Source: Caenorhabditis elegans (lineage: Eukaryota; Nematoda; Chromadorea; Rhabditida; Rhabditidae). Taken from it: a stretch of 64,000 nucleotides of DNA. The notes below the pieces were generated by a model. The model made no database searches, was not told where the DNA came from, and worked only from the letters and a program-made list of their open reading frames with translations. Of the stretch, positions 25,501 to 37,600 are shown in pieces. Every line of letters begins with the position of its first letter. Position 1 is the stretch's first letter. The stretch lies in the NCBI RefSeq assembly GCF_000002985.6, contig NC_003280.10, positions 10,660,501 through 10,724,500 on the forward strand, read 5' to 3'. The translations under genes and the position numbers were made by a program.

Positions 25501-28500
25501 TCTACATTTTCTCTCTAGTTTACATCTGGTAATCCACCTGTTTTCAAACTCTTCTCATACCACGCGCCAAAATCTTTCAGTCTCTCCAAATTCTATACAG
25601 TGTGTGTGTGGGTACACAGAGCTTCTTCTCAAGCGGAAAGAGAAGAAGACGAAGAACAATTTATATTTTATCATCTGTCCTTGTTCCCTTCCGCACCACT
25701 CGCTCCCATCATCTCCCTTCCCTCCTTCTTCCCTCCTATTTCAATTCCATTTTTCTATCGATTGATCTGGAAATCTTGGTTTCATGACTTCCAAAACCCC
25801 GTCTCGTAAACGTCGTGACAATGGCAGTCAAGTCATCAATGATCCCTTATACAGTACGACGAAGCGACTGGCGTTTTGCGAGCCGCAGTTGGCGACGGGT
25901 GCGTCACATCACGTGCTTCTAGCCACGACGCCACTGCCACCACAGCCTCCGCCGATTAAGTTACGAAGAATGGCAGCGCCACAAGTTCTCACTTCGGATC
26001 ATCCGTATCATCAACATGACGTCGTGTTTCGCACCGCCGTTGTTCCTGCTGCACCAGTCAATAATAATGACGTTGTGGTTGGGGCAGCATCCACAGGTCG
26101 AGCAGCTGGAAAAGCGAGTTTTGAACATTTTTTAATTGAAATTTTTTTATATTAACTTCAGTTTTCAAGGTCGATAGAAGGTTCTTTCACAGAGTTTCAT
26201 AAAACATAAAAATAACTAAAACATTTTTTGATTTCTAATCAGACCAAACTTACAGAGCGTCGCCAATGGATCGGTATCAAACTTTGAAGTTGGCACCCAG
26301 CAACAACCAAACAGCGTTCTCCGAACAATCATTGAAAATATGATGTTCCCAGTCAGCCTTGATGTTCTTTATCAGCTTTTCACTCGTTATGGAAAAGTGC
26401 TTCGTATTATCACTTTCAACAAAAATAGTGAGTTCATCTTTGAAATTTTGAAATCACGACTAGTTTGATGTAACGACTGCAAGCTAGTAATTTTAGTATA
26501 AAAACAAAGTACAACTTTTCCACCTGCTCATTAATTTTTAAGATTTTTTTTTCAGATTTATCTAAATTAAGGTTTATAGCTCGAAAGCTCTAATCATTCC
26601 GAAATATTTTCAGACACTTTCCAAGCACTTGTCCAAATGAGTGAGGCCAATTCCGCTCAACTAGCAAAACAAGGACTTGAAAATCAGAATGTGTACAACG
26701 GGTGTTGCACACTTCGTATTGACTACAGTAAACTGAGCACCTTGAATGTCAAGTATAACAACGACAAATCTCGTGACTACACGAACCCAAATCTTCCAGC
26801 TGGAGAGATGACTTTGGAGCAAACGATCGCAATGAGTAGGAAGATATTGGAAGATTCGTTGAAATAGTGAATTGTTTCAGGTATTCCTGGCCTTCAAAAT
26901 CTGATTCCGGCTAATCCATATAACTTCGCGTTTGGCGCAAATCCGGCTACAACTTTCTTGACTACTCAATTGGCTGCAAGTACAGCTGCAGCTGCAGCGG
27001 TTAATGGTGAGCATAGAGTCTGGAACACCTGCTTTTGGAAATGGGGGAACAAAAATTAAAATTCGATTGGAATCAGATTCTTCTCGTGCAAAAGTTTGGC
27101 AAGACTTTGATCAGTCCGTTCCCAAGTTAGCAAATGTTTGATCTAAGAAATTGTAGCCAGATGTCGAGAAATTCAATTGATTTTTAGGCATTTCAGTCAG
27201 ATTTTCTGTAAATATTACTAAGTCACACTTCTTAGCATATGCATTATAGTATAGACAATATACTTGTATGAAAATCGGAGAATTTTTCGTTTCTAGGACT
27301 TTTCCCAGGGTAACTCTCTAAAACTCCGTAGTTCCATTTCTTGTAAACCCGCTCTCCAGTTATATACCATTCTAATCCAATTTCTATATTTTCTCAGATT
27401 CTGCAAACGCGGCTGCTCTTGCACCATACCTGAACCCACTGGGCTTGACGTCTGCCAACTTGGCACCTTCAATTTCATCCATGCGATTCCCGATGATCAA
27501 TTTGACACCGGTCATCCTGGTTTCCAATCTTCATGAGATGGTATGTTATTTTGTTATTTTGCCGGGGCATGGTAAACGTTTGAAAGATGTGCTCTAACTT
27601 TCAATTAAAATACATATTTGTAATCCGAAGTGTTCTAAGAAATTGTACGCCGATTTAGATATTGTCCCCTTCTTCTGAAAATATCAAGCAAACCATAGCA
27701 TGAACGATTGGTTTTTTTTTCTGATCGCTCTAAACTACTACTACAACTATTTACTTACTAAAATATATTACTACTTGATTTTTGTTTTAAGCGCACTTAC
27801 GCACATTATCTCTCCTATTTATTTGAAACTATCCCTTTTATAATTGCTCTCTATCGCCTAATCTTAAAAAAAAATAATATAGAGTTGCCGTAAAGTGCCG
27901 CAAATAAAAACATCCACTACTACTAGTAACTTTCCCTCTTTTTCTATTTTTCTAATCTATCCTATTTTATTTTCAGAAAGTCACCACGGATGCCCTCTTC
28001 ACCCTTTTTGGTATGTTTCTTTTCTTTCTCTACTCTCTTTTTCGCTCTCTTCGAACTTCCCCAAACTACTATTTCAAAACTATCGATAATTTTTTTCTTT
28101 TTTTCCAGTGATTTTTTTTTGGTTGCAAATTATTACATTTAAAGCTTCACTTTTCACAATTTTTTCCAAAGCTTCGGAATATATAGTTACCGTAGGTTGA
28201 ACACCATAGGTCCCATGAAAACTTTAAAATTTGAAATTTCGATGTTAACTGTTTCAGGGGTCTACGGAGATGTGATGCGAGTCAAGATACTGTACAACAA
28301 GAAGGACAACGCGTTGATCCAGTATTCGGAGCCACAACAAGCACAGCTAGGTGAGCTAATGCTCAATTTTGAGTTTTCTATAAATAACGCTAAAACTTTA
28401 AATTAAAACTTCTGCAGCTCTGACCCATTTGGACAAAGTAAAATGGCATGATCGCCTGATCCGTGTCGCTCCATCCAAGCACACAAATGTTCAAATGCCA

Positions 28501-29290
28501 AAGGAAGGACAACCAGATGCAGGATTGACTCGTGACTACGCTCACTCGACACTTCATCGCTTCAAGAAGCCCGGTTCAAAGAACTATTTGAACATTTATC
28601 CGCCATGTGCAACACTTCATCTTTCGAACATTCCCACAAGTGTTAGCGAGGAGAAGCTTAAAGAGATGTTTGCGGAGGCGGGATTTGCTGTAAAGGCTTT
28701 TAAATTCTTTCCGTAAGTGAATCAAATGTGTCAACTGTACAATTTTCACAAAAGAAAAACGATCTGAAAGCTTGAACATCTGGAAATTTTAGTTTTCAAA
28801 ATTATTTTCAAAACTTACAATTACAACATATATATTATTTTCAGAAAATACACAAATTATGTATCTGTATTTTGTAAAACAGTTTTAATTGTAGAATCTT
28901 GCTCGACTTTGAAGGTCTCTATCTCGGATGTTTTATCAACAAAAAAACGGCTCACTATACAAACATAGAGAAATATTTCGTACATTTTTTGTCAATGGAC
29001 AATTTTTTGATAAAACTGATTGAAATCTAGATATAATCTGTCAAAGTAGTGCAAGGGGAGGGGTGCAAAAAAAGCTGATGGAGCAGTGAAAAAATTCTGG
29101 GAAATTCAAAAAATTTTTGAATCTATTTAGACTAATTTCCAAATTCTCTATTTTCAGAAAAGACCATAAAATGGCACTTTGTCAGCTAGAAGACATCGAG
29201 ACGGCGATCGATGCTCTCATCGCAATGCACAATCATAAACTCGCCGAGAATGCTCATTTGCGTGTTTCCTTCTCCAAATCCGGCATCTAG
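16580..29290 (+). CDS. ptb-1: Polypyrimidine tract-binding protein PTB-1 (four RRMs)
   Basis: Fourteen exons join in frame: 16580-16648, 17090-17374, 17887-17955, 18258-18368, 18484-18564, 19236-19319, 26256-26427, 26614-26835, 26881-27006, 27398-27540, 27977-28010, 28258-28350, 28418-28712 and 29158-29290 (638 residues). The order is that of vertebrate PTBP1: an Ala-rich N-terminal region; RRM1 (VVHVRNIPP..); RRM2 ([18 protein letters not shown] and the strongly conserved [14 protein letters not shown]); an Ala-rich linker; RRM3 ([32 protein letters not shown]); and RRM4 (ATLHLSNIP..). It ends [13 protein letters not shown] proteins bind CU-rich RNA and control alternative splicing and mRNA stability. 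The first exon (MPRFIDQT..) is the least certain; another start is at 15158. The 6.9-kb intron 19320-26255 contains an open frame that may be an internal first exon. AATAAA is at 29763-29768. Confidence 0.9.
18389..18442 (+). repeat. GU-rich and AC-rich complementary tracts in a short ptb-1 intron
   Basis: In the 115-nt intron between exons 18258-18368 and 18484-18564, a tgtctgtctgtgtgtgtgtg tract at 18389-18412 is followed by a cacacagagacacacac tract at 18424-18440. The two could pair into a hairpin in the pre-mRNA. Confidence 0.6.
19320..26255 (+). other. Large ptb-1 intron
   Basis: This 6.9-kb intron separates the RRM1 and RRM2 exons. It is AT-rich with pyrimidine-rich blocks (22.4-22.6, 23.1-23.3, 24.4-24.6 and 25.4-25.7 kb) and one GC-rich open frame at 25784-26110 described separately. 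Repeat pieces with gtaggtaggtagg and cctgcctacc lie at 21115-21175. I see no other gene in it. Confidence 0.6.
25784..26115 (+). CDS. ptb-1: Possible internal first exon of ptb-1 (isoform lacking RRM1)
   Basis: An open frame starts at ATG 25784 and encodes a basic, low-complexity N-terminus ([17 protein letters not shown].., then Pro/Ala/Val-rich sequence). It is far more GC-rich than the surrounding intron. Upstream lies a pyrimidine-rich 5' UTR-like stretch at 25480-25780. The basic SRKRR could serve as a nuclear localisation signal. The next downstream exon is the RRM2 exon at 26256, so an mRNA starting here would lack RRM1. The exact donor is unclear: gttttg at 26116 is in the wrong phase for the 26256 acceptor, while phase-0 GT sites exist within the frame near 26071-26080. 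It is a real exon by composition, but its joining is unproven. Confidence 0.5.
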
Positions 29291-30025
29291 TCATTTCAAA
29301 GATTCCCCGTCTTCCTCTGAAATTTTTCCGGTTTTTGATGTTCCATTCCCACCAACGTTTTTTTTTGAAATTCAAACTAGTCTTCAATAAGCTTTTGATT
29401 TAAATTTTTTTTTCATTCTTAAACAATTTTCTTTTTTCTTTTTTCCAAGAAGAAACATATCTCCGGATGTATAGAACCCCCTCCTCTTCCCCCAAACAAA
29501 TTCACAAAATATTGATTGACACTCTTCATTTGCTTTAAGTTTTTCCTCAAAAAAAAAAAATTCAGACAATTTTCATTGAAGTCTCCCTGCTCCATTTTTT
29601 CCCGTTTTACCCATTTTTGTAATAATCCTGTGATATCTCATGATTCATAGTAGTCCTTCTTGTCCCTAAAAGTTACAATGTTATTTCATTCTAGTATTTA
29701 TTCAACAAAAACATTTTAAGGACGGTCCCCAAGTTTTAAAAGAGATTTTTTTGATAATTCTTAATAAAAAAAATTGAAAATTCTAATACTTGTGTTCTCG
29801 ATATTAAAATGTTTTCAAAATATAGTCATACCGCTATAAAATTTCAATAGCTGAATTCATCCCCTTTTATCAAAATCTAAAATCGCCATAAAAAATTTCC
29901 GTTGTCAAGAATCCCTTCTTGGGTGTTGTACTTTTGATTACAAATGTTCGTCAAATGTAAATCACTTTAATTTGAAAAATAGTATTTACAAACAAAAAGA
30001 AACAAAAAAATCAAAGATTCGACAA
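29291..30025. other. Convergent 3' regions of ptb-1 and the hydroxylase gene
   Basis: This holds the ptb-1 3' UTR (pyrimidine-rich at first, polyadenylation signal at 29763-29768) and then the 3' region of the minus-strand hydroxylase gene. No coding sequence is apparent. Confidence 0.65.
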
Positions 30026-33000
30026 TTAAGCAGAAGGTTGATTCTGCTCCAGTGATAGTTTATCTCTTAAAAATCGAACTCGTGACTTTACAATATCCCA
30101 ATCGAAATAGCAACCCGTCAGTGTTCTGGCCTTTTCTGGGGCATTTCGGAATCCATCTCGAGTGTGTAATAATCGTTGATTAGCCCATAAAACGGTGTCA
30201 CCGTCTTCAAGCCGGAATTTCAGCATATTGCGTGGTTGATAGCAGTATTCGGTGAATGTTTTCATTGCTCTGAACATTAGAAGGATTTGAATTGAAAAAA
30301 AGGTAAGAATTTTCGAACTGTGGAGCTGCTTAAAGCTCAATTTCTACAAATAAAAAATTTAAAACTAACCTATAAACATCCTGAACCTTGCTTGGCTCAC
30401 AATCGTAGAACCAACTGCGCATGGCGTTTCCGAACTGTATCTTATTGACTTTTCCGTCATCATTCAGCCGAATAACCTTGTGCCTTGCACACATGTCATA
30501 ATCAAAGCGTATAGTTTTTCCATTAATCTCATGAACATCATATCCTTCTTCAATGTATTCCATGGATTGAGTGGTCAAGATTTTGAAGATCTCTGGCTTT
30601 TCAACTCGGAGCTGGAAAGAATTTTATTCTTGATTTTAAACGTATTTTTTTAGATTCAGTAATAGCAACGTTTTTTTTTTGTTGATAATATCTGATATTC
30701 CGGAACTAAAAACATGATCATTTGAAATATATTTGGATTTTTTCTCACGATGAATTATTTTCCCTGAATCCCTGTTCTTTGTTCTAACCTGCTCTGCGAC
30801 ATGAAATCCATCAACAAATAGACTATGTCCTCCTTCTTCCGCACTTTGTAGCATATGGAGCATTTGGAGCTGAAAGGTACAAAAACACGGCTTAAGGTCA
30901 GAAAACACTATTAAACCCGAAAACAAACCTGTGGAGGGTGTGACAAAGACGGAAAATCCGTGTGAAATGGTAGTCCCCCATTTGAAGCATAAGCCATGTT
31001 AGAGGCGTCTGCTTTCAAGCTCACTTCGAAAACTAACCTGAAAAATTTTCGGAATTGGAATAGAAAATAGATGTTGAATTTGATGAATTTTGTTTAATTT
31101 GATAATTTTTATTGAGGTTGGTAAGTCAAAAGTCGCTTTCGGTTTTTCAAAATTTCGAGATAAAAAAGTATCGATGCTATGTATTACTGGCTATCAGTTT
31201 TCCGGTCAAACTTGATATTCCCATAACTTTTGAATATAGCTTTTTGGAGTTCGCTATTTTTTTCTATTTTTGTCAGCACTTCTAAAAATGAATACTTCCA
31301 CATACATATGTAAGTGGATTTTCGGGTATTGGTATGGAAATTGTGTTTTCTCATTTTGTCAGTAGCTTAAAATAATTTTGATATGTATTGCACTATGCGC
31401 AAGGAAATAATCCCGTTCAGAAAATGATGCTCGAGGTGAAGTTGGCTCTTTTTATGATGGATGATATTAAATTCAGAATGTTCTTTAGCATTTCTGCTAG
31501 GGCTTGTACATAAACTAAAAAAATTATTGCTTGGAAGCCGAACAGGCGACCTACGCCTGCTTTATTTGCCAGCGAGTCTAGGCATTGCGACTGAAAATGC
31601 GATTATCAAAAGCCTTTGCAAATATGTTGAATGTTAAACAGTGTCTAGATATTACTAAATTTCTCTACAATTATCCCAAACTTACCCAAAATGCGTCCTT
31701 TTAATCATTCCAATTCTATCTCCAATTGCTTCAACAGCCCCTCTGACACCTTGTGGAGCTCCTTTCAAAACGGCAATTCCATCGATACAAACTGCTTGCA
31801 GGAAGTCATGAACTACCTGCTCATTCTTCATAAACTCTTCATGACTGAACTTTTTCAGTTTTCCCTCAATTTCCGCTTTTCCCCACGTTTGTTCCGGAAA
31901 CAAGTAGACCTTCCTCCTTCGACGACGTGCTTCTTGATCTGATGGGTTTCGGATTTTCAGCCATTCCGACGGGAATTCACTCAAAACTCCGGATTCCCAT
32001 TCAATTTTTAAACAGTTTGCATCCTCATCAATCCATAATTTTCTAGCGTTTTGTTCCACGTCGAACTCTAACATTGTCAGCTTACGAGCAGTCATTGCGG
32101 GGCTAATTGTGTAGGTTGATGGATCTGGAGATGTGTCCCGCAACCAGATTAACGGGAATACACCAGTTTTTCCTGTAATTCCGGACAAAATAAAATTGAA
32201 AATTCATGGGGAAATATCGATGCTCATTGCTCTCCAAGTTCATCCAAAATAGATGAATAAATCAAAAGATTGATGGGAAAAAATAGACAGAAAACTACAC
32301 TATTTTTCTCTGGTTTCTAATAATTAAAACATATTACCAGCTGTAACAACAATGTTTTAATCTAGAAAGAAAATTGAGTCTCAGCCGCAATCCTATTACA
32401 GAATTGAGAAAAATTAAATGATTTTTTGTAAATAAAAGAACATTCTAGAAGACTCAAATTTTTGAAAAAATGTTGAATAACAATCCAAAACATGTGCATA
32501 TTTGACTTCAGACAATGAATGAACAATTTTAGGCAACAAAAATTAATGAATTTCTAATAATTAAAAATATTTCAGACTCACCATCACTCCATTTTACATT
32601 CACAATTCTATCAGAGTTTGGACCAGCGACCGATGCCAATTTGCTAGCGTTTCGAATATTTCTGGAAAACAATACAAATTTTGTGAATTTTTAAGAAATA
32701 GTAAATTTATCTAGTAGGGAAATTTTTTGCATTTTTCTAGCTTTCAATCATTGAATTTGAATTTAGATATGTTTTAGATCGTATTTCCTTTTTTGTATTG
32801 CACCCAATATATCAAATTTGAGAGCTTATATCTCTGTTCTCGTTTGTTGTATCAAAAATTTGTCAACTTGCAAAATATTTAGTAGTTCTTTTTCTATCAT
32901 TGTGTAGTTAATAATTTATTGATATCTTCAAAATGAACCAAGATATCGCTTTTTAAAGTGTATTAGTGGGGTAAAGCTTGTCCTAGGCAAATTTGAAATT

Positions 33001-33287
33001 GAAGACAATGACGTATTTAATATTACAAAATGTGCGATAATTATTAAATACCAATTCGGCAAATTTTTGTTCCATATATTTTTTATTCCATATCAAGCAA
33101 GGATAGAAAAGACAGTGAACAAGTCGACTAGACTAGATGAAACAAGTTTTTGGTATTAAAACAGTTCCTACAGTATTATATTCTGTCTTCTTTTTTTTGT
33201 TTAATAAAAATACGGATAAATAAATAATTATTTTCGAATTAAAAAAAAAAAACAAGAAACTTACCTAATTAAAAGGGCAGACAGCAT
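30026..33287 (-). CDS. gbh-1: Gamma-butyrobetaine hydroxylase (BBOX1-like 2-oxoglutarate dioxygenase)
   Basis: Seven exons, 33287-33265, 32661-32582, 32172-31686, 31037-30929, 30869-30789, 30611-30370 and 30269-30026, give 421 residues. The N-terminal DUF971-like module ([18 protein letters not shown]) is that of BBOX1 and TMLHE. The catalytic domain has the iron ligands H-T-D in [10 protein letters not shown], the VDGFHVAEQ segment, a distal His in RLLHTRDGF, and the 2-oxoglutarate region [12 protein letters not shown]. The C-terminal part follows BBOX1 rather than TMLHE. The expected reaction is the last step of carnitine synthesis: gamma-butyrobetaine + 2-oxoglutarate + O2 to carnitine + succinate + CO2. 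The N-terminus [21 protein letters not shown] could be a mitochondrial presequence. The assignment to gbh-1 rather than a paralogue is from memory. Confidence 0.87.
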
Positions 33288-34659
33288 GTTTGTAGCGCAC
33301 AAAACGAAAGTGAACAACGTGCAAAAAGACAGCCCAGTGGTGTTTTGTTATCTCGAAAGATGCAGAAATACGAAGAGACGCAGCGAGTGTAGCAACGCGC
33401 GGTCATTCCGCAACAGGACTTTGACCTCTTCCTCGTCTTATTGTACTTTGTATTGTACTCTCTGGAATTTTTATGTAGGCACACTGTAGGCAACCGTGTG
33501 CTCTGGCGGAAATCAAAAGTTCTTGATTAAAAGAGGCATGAACAAAAATGAACAAATTTTATAATAACATTTCTTTTGAAAAAAAAGTAAAAATTTGAAA
33601 TAGGAAACTACCGTATTTCCTCTAATAGTGAGAGTATCGAACTTTAACTGACGTGAGATACAAGGTGTCAAAGTTGAACACTGGGGTGAAATACTAATAG
33701 AGGAATTATATCATTAAGAAAATATATTGAGTCTATCACGGTGGAAAATTTTGAACCACTCTAACCCTACTATTTTTTATAGAAGGAAGTCTATACTGAA
33801 AGTTAATCAATCAAATAAATACTATAAATATTTTGGGATCGAATTTTTGTTTGGCAATAACAGCCAAGTCGAGTAAATTATGTAGGTATTAGATAAAATA
33901 ATTTTAGACTGATAGCTAATCAAATTTATAGAAAATGAAGTTCAAATCAAGGCGGGAAAATTGAAACTTTCTAGCATTGGTTGAAAATTCTCGACAAGGT
34001 CAACAATCAGCCTGTTTGAACTCCCTCCAAAATAAAAACTGCAAAACCAACCAGCGATTTGCTCCGCTCTTTTTTCAACCAATCAACTGGAGTTTGTCTA
34101 TTTTCGACGATACTGATTGGTTTGAAACTAGGCTTCTCATTTTGGAAACAAATTTCAACAGACAGGGCTATCATTTAAATACAGCTGGAAAATCGCGGTT
34201 CCAAAAGTTGGATTTTTAATTTTTAATTTTAATTTTTTTCTTTTCGATTTTTACACGTCAAGAAAAATAATTTCAGTCAGTAGTATGATATCTTCGACTA
34301 CACTTTCCTTTAATTCTTTCATCCGTAATAATCATGTTTCGAAGCATGCGGGATTATTACCTTTAATCAAATAATATACTTTTAAAGTACATCCGATGCT
34401 CCTTCCAACAGTGTCCTCCAAAATCTTCCCAAAATCCATCGATGAGTTCATTCTCCCATTCTCCCACTTCCCACATTTCTTTCATCCTTTCTGCTGTCGC
34501 GCCCCTAAACCCCGCCCATTTTCTGTTATGCCCCTCGCTTTGAGAGCTTCTGCTTCTTCTCCTTCTGCCCCAGTTCCACCACTACACTTCTTCTTTCTTA
34601 GAGGCTTCTGCTTAATTCCAACCAAAAATTCATATTCAACTGCATACTTTAATTATTGA
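33288..34659. other. Intergenic region between divergent gbh-1 and ggr-1
   Basis: The two genes diverge, so both promoters should lie here. No coding frame is supported. It contains the repeat at 33617-33705 and a diverged copy (34015-34135) of the 7255-7510 repeat. A pyrimidine-rich stretch precedes the ggr-1 start. Confidence 0.6.
33617..33705. repeat. Short element with terminal inverted repeats
   Basis: Arms ttcctctaatag (33617-33628) and ctaatagaggaa (33694-33705) are inverted with one mismatch. The middle holds tgtcaaagttgaaca, shared with the repeat near 12130. It resembles a common small non-coding worm repeat. Confidence 0.55.
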
Positions 34660-37600
34660 ATGCATTCCTTATTCCTGAAAATTCTGATATACAGTCTGAT
34701 GCAATGCGTCCTGGGTCAGGCAGAATTCTGGGATTACGATGAGAATGTGACACAGATCGAGGAGGATTTTAAGATTGACGATGTGACAAGGATTCTCAAA
34801 AGAGTTGGGAATTATAATAGGAATGCATATCCATTGTTAGACCAAGGTGGGTAGAGATTTTTTTCTAATTTAAGTGAAATCAGGAAATATGTTAATTTAT
34901 AATTTTAAACATAATACATCAGATTTCAAACGCTAACTATTTTTTTGACAGGAGAGCAGCTGTACTCAGATACTCAAAAAAGTCTTTGCTTAAACTCACA
35001 CTTAATAGATCCCAAACTAGTCTAATGTTTACCCTCTCTTTTAGAGGTTCGAGATTCAAAAATTGGAAAACTAGTTTTCTCGTCAGAGAATTTTGAAACC
35101 GAAATTTAAAAGCTTTCAAATTCTGAGCATTCATTTATCAAGCGAAAACGTGATTTTCTTATAACCTTCTATCTGTTTTGTTAAGAAACCTCGAAGAAAT
35201 GTTGGAAGGTAAAGCTTGAAATAATAAAACGGCAGAGAACTGCTGAACAATAAAAGGAAGAAGAGTCCAAAAACTTATAGTTATTTTTTAAATTTTCAGT
35301 AAAAGTTTTGGTAAACTGCCAAACTTTCCAAATGGATATTTCGAGAATTTTTGAGCAGACTTTTAGGCCCTTCGCCTGAAAAACTTAAAACATAAAAATC
35401 CTTGGAAATTTTTTTTGCCTGACTTCCAAAATTATGGTAGCTGAGTTCTTCCCCGTTTTAAATTTAAAAATTAACTCAAAAAAAGTTTTTTAATAAGTTT
35501 TACCACTGACGCCAGCTGCAGACCTATTCCAAATTTGTTTTTAAATTTTTTTGTAATCCCTGTTTTTAAAAAATAATATAACTTCAATAAAAAATAACAC
35601 CCATGAAATTTTCTAATTCAAATTTTAACGCAAGACCTTAAAGGGTAGAATATTTTTTTTTTCACTGAAAAAGGATTAGACTACAGAATACTTTGTTAGA
35701 ATAATCAACTTTTTTCTGTATAATATCATAACACATCCCATCGTCCATCTGTCAGCTTTTGAGTCTCATTTAATTAAGAAAGTCTTCTTCGAAAAGCTTC
35801 TTCTCTTCATAACCCAATTTTATTGTCTCCCCCTCTCTCTTGAGATCGTCGTAAAAAGTTTTATTAGTTTATTATAGATATTTTCTTTTATATTTAGAGT
35901 TCTGAAAAGTAATAAGTAATTTCAGAACTTCCTGGAAACAATGGGTAAAAGTATAGTACACATTGGAACCCGAAATCTTTTTGAAAATTCAAAATTCTCA
36001 GAATTCCCAAGTCCCATCACTCTTCTCACATATCCATCATCCATCGAAAAGCTCATGTGCACTCCCATTGGTTTTTTGGATATTGAAACTGTCTGAGGGC
36101 TAAGAAAAATGAGTGAGAGGAGATCTTTTGAGTTGTTTTTTTTTCTATTTTTAAGGGAAAAATAACAAAAATTTCAAATTTTTTTTCTTGCTTCCTTCTT
36201 TCGCCCATTTTTTACTGGATGAGTTCCATCCTCTCGTCACTTGTTGTCTGAAAAAGAAAGGAAGAATGAACAAAAAGAATTCGGAATTGGGTAGAAAAGG
36301 TCCCCAGTCACCAACTACACCACGTATTTTGTCACATTTGAGAAGTTTTGGGAAGTTGGTCAAAATTTCGAGAAAGATTTTTGGGAAATGTTTTTGGAAA
36401 ATATAATTTCAGAAATTCTGTGCCATATAAATTCCAAAAGTTGTACTTCGAGGGTTTTTTTTCATATCAAAAAAAATTGAACAAGGTATGCATTTTGAAA
36501 TAAAAAAAATTAGGCCCGACTTTAAGCATGCCTACCTTTTTGTATTTGTCGTGTAAACTGCAATTTTTGGTGACAGCAGAGTCTACCTATGCAAGGAGTC
36601 TATGCAATTTGTCGTTTTCCGTTTTTTTTTTGAAAATGGCAGGCAGGCGTAGGCTGTTTTGAGAATCTACGAGCCTACAAAAAGCCTTTATGAAGGTTAC
36701 AAGTATAACGCTTAAAGCCTACAGCCTACAAGCCTACAAGCTTACATTCTCATTTCCAAATTTCTTTTCTATTAAGTTTAGTGAAAATTGAAATAACTCT
36801 AGCTCATTATAGTAACATATTATTATAGTAACACATTTGAAACCTGTTGTAACTTAGAATAAATGTACTTATTCAATTACAAATTGATTGTATCAAATTG
36901 TTGCCAGTTTACACTTTCTACCATTTTTCAGACCTCGCCACCCACGTTGACATCCAAATGTACATTGAAGGAATGTCCTCATTCCATGCTCAGTCAATGG
37001 TAAGCCTCATGTTTTCTATTCTTATACACAATGTTTCGTTTTGCTCAACTAAAAAGAGCATGCGGTCAAAACCTGATTGAAAATGTTGTGTGAAGGGAAG
37101 AAAAAAAAGGCGAAAAGGAGAAAAGAATTTGGTCAGACAATTAGACGTCGTTTGTCGGTGAAGTCAGAAAGTGAGGAGGCGCCCTGCGTGCTTTGAATTC
37201 TGAATTTTTAGAATTTTAGATAGGGTTTGAAAGAAGGATTAGGACTAAGTTTAGGTTTAGGCTTTAAAGTTTTTAGTTGAGCAAGATTTGTGCCAATTCC
37301 TATTCGAGTTTTTTTGCTTTGAAAAGATTTGGGAGGTCCAGCAGCTGCGCCAAAACACGATTAGTATGAAAAAGTGGTTTCATCTAGAAAAATAGTGACT
37401 CTCTCTCTGTGTGTGTGTTTTCCACGTCCTCTTCCATGTGCTCCTGTGCCATCCTTTAAGTTCTAAAATTTCTCAAAAATTCCCCAAAGATTTTGAGCAA
37501 TGTGTGTCGTTTTTTTTTGGAGCCCGAGGAAGTGACTTGTGAATTTTAGGAGGGAGTTATTTCGAGTGAAAGCAACATTTTTTCTATGCGTGAGTTGTTG

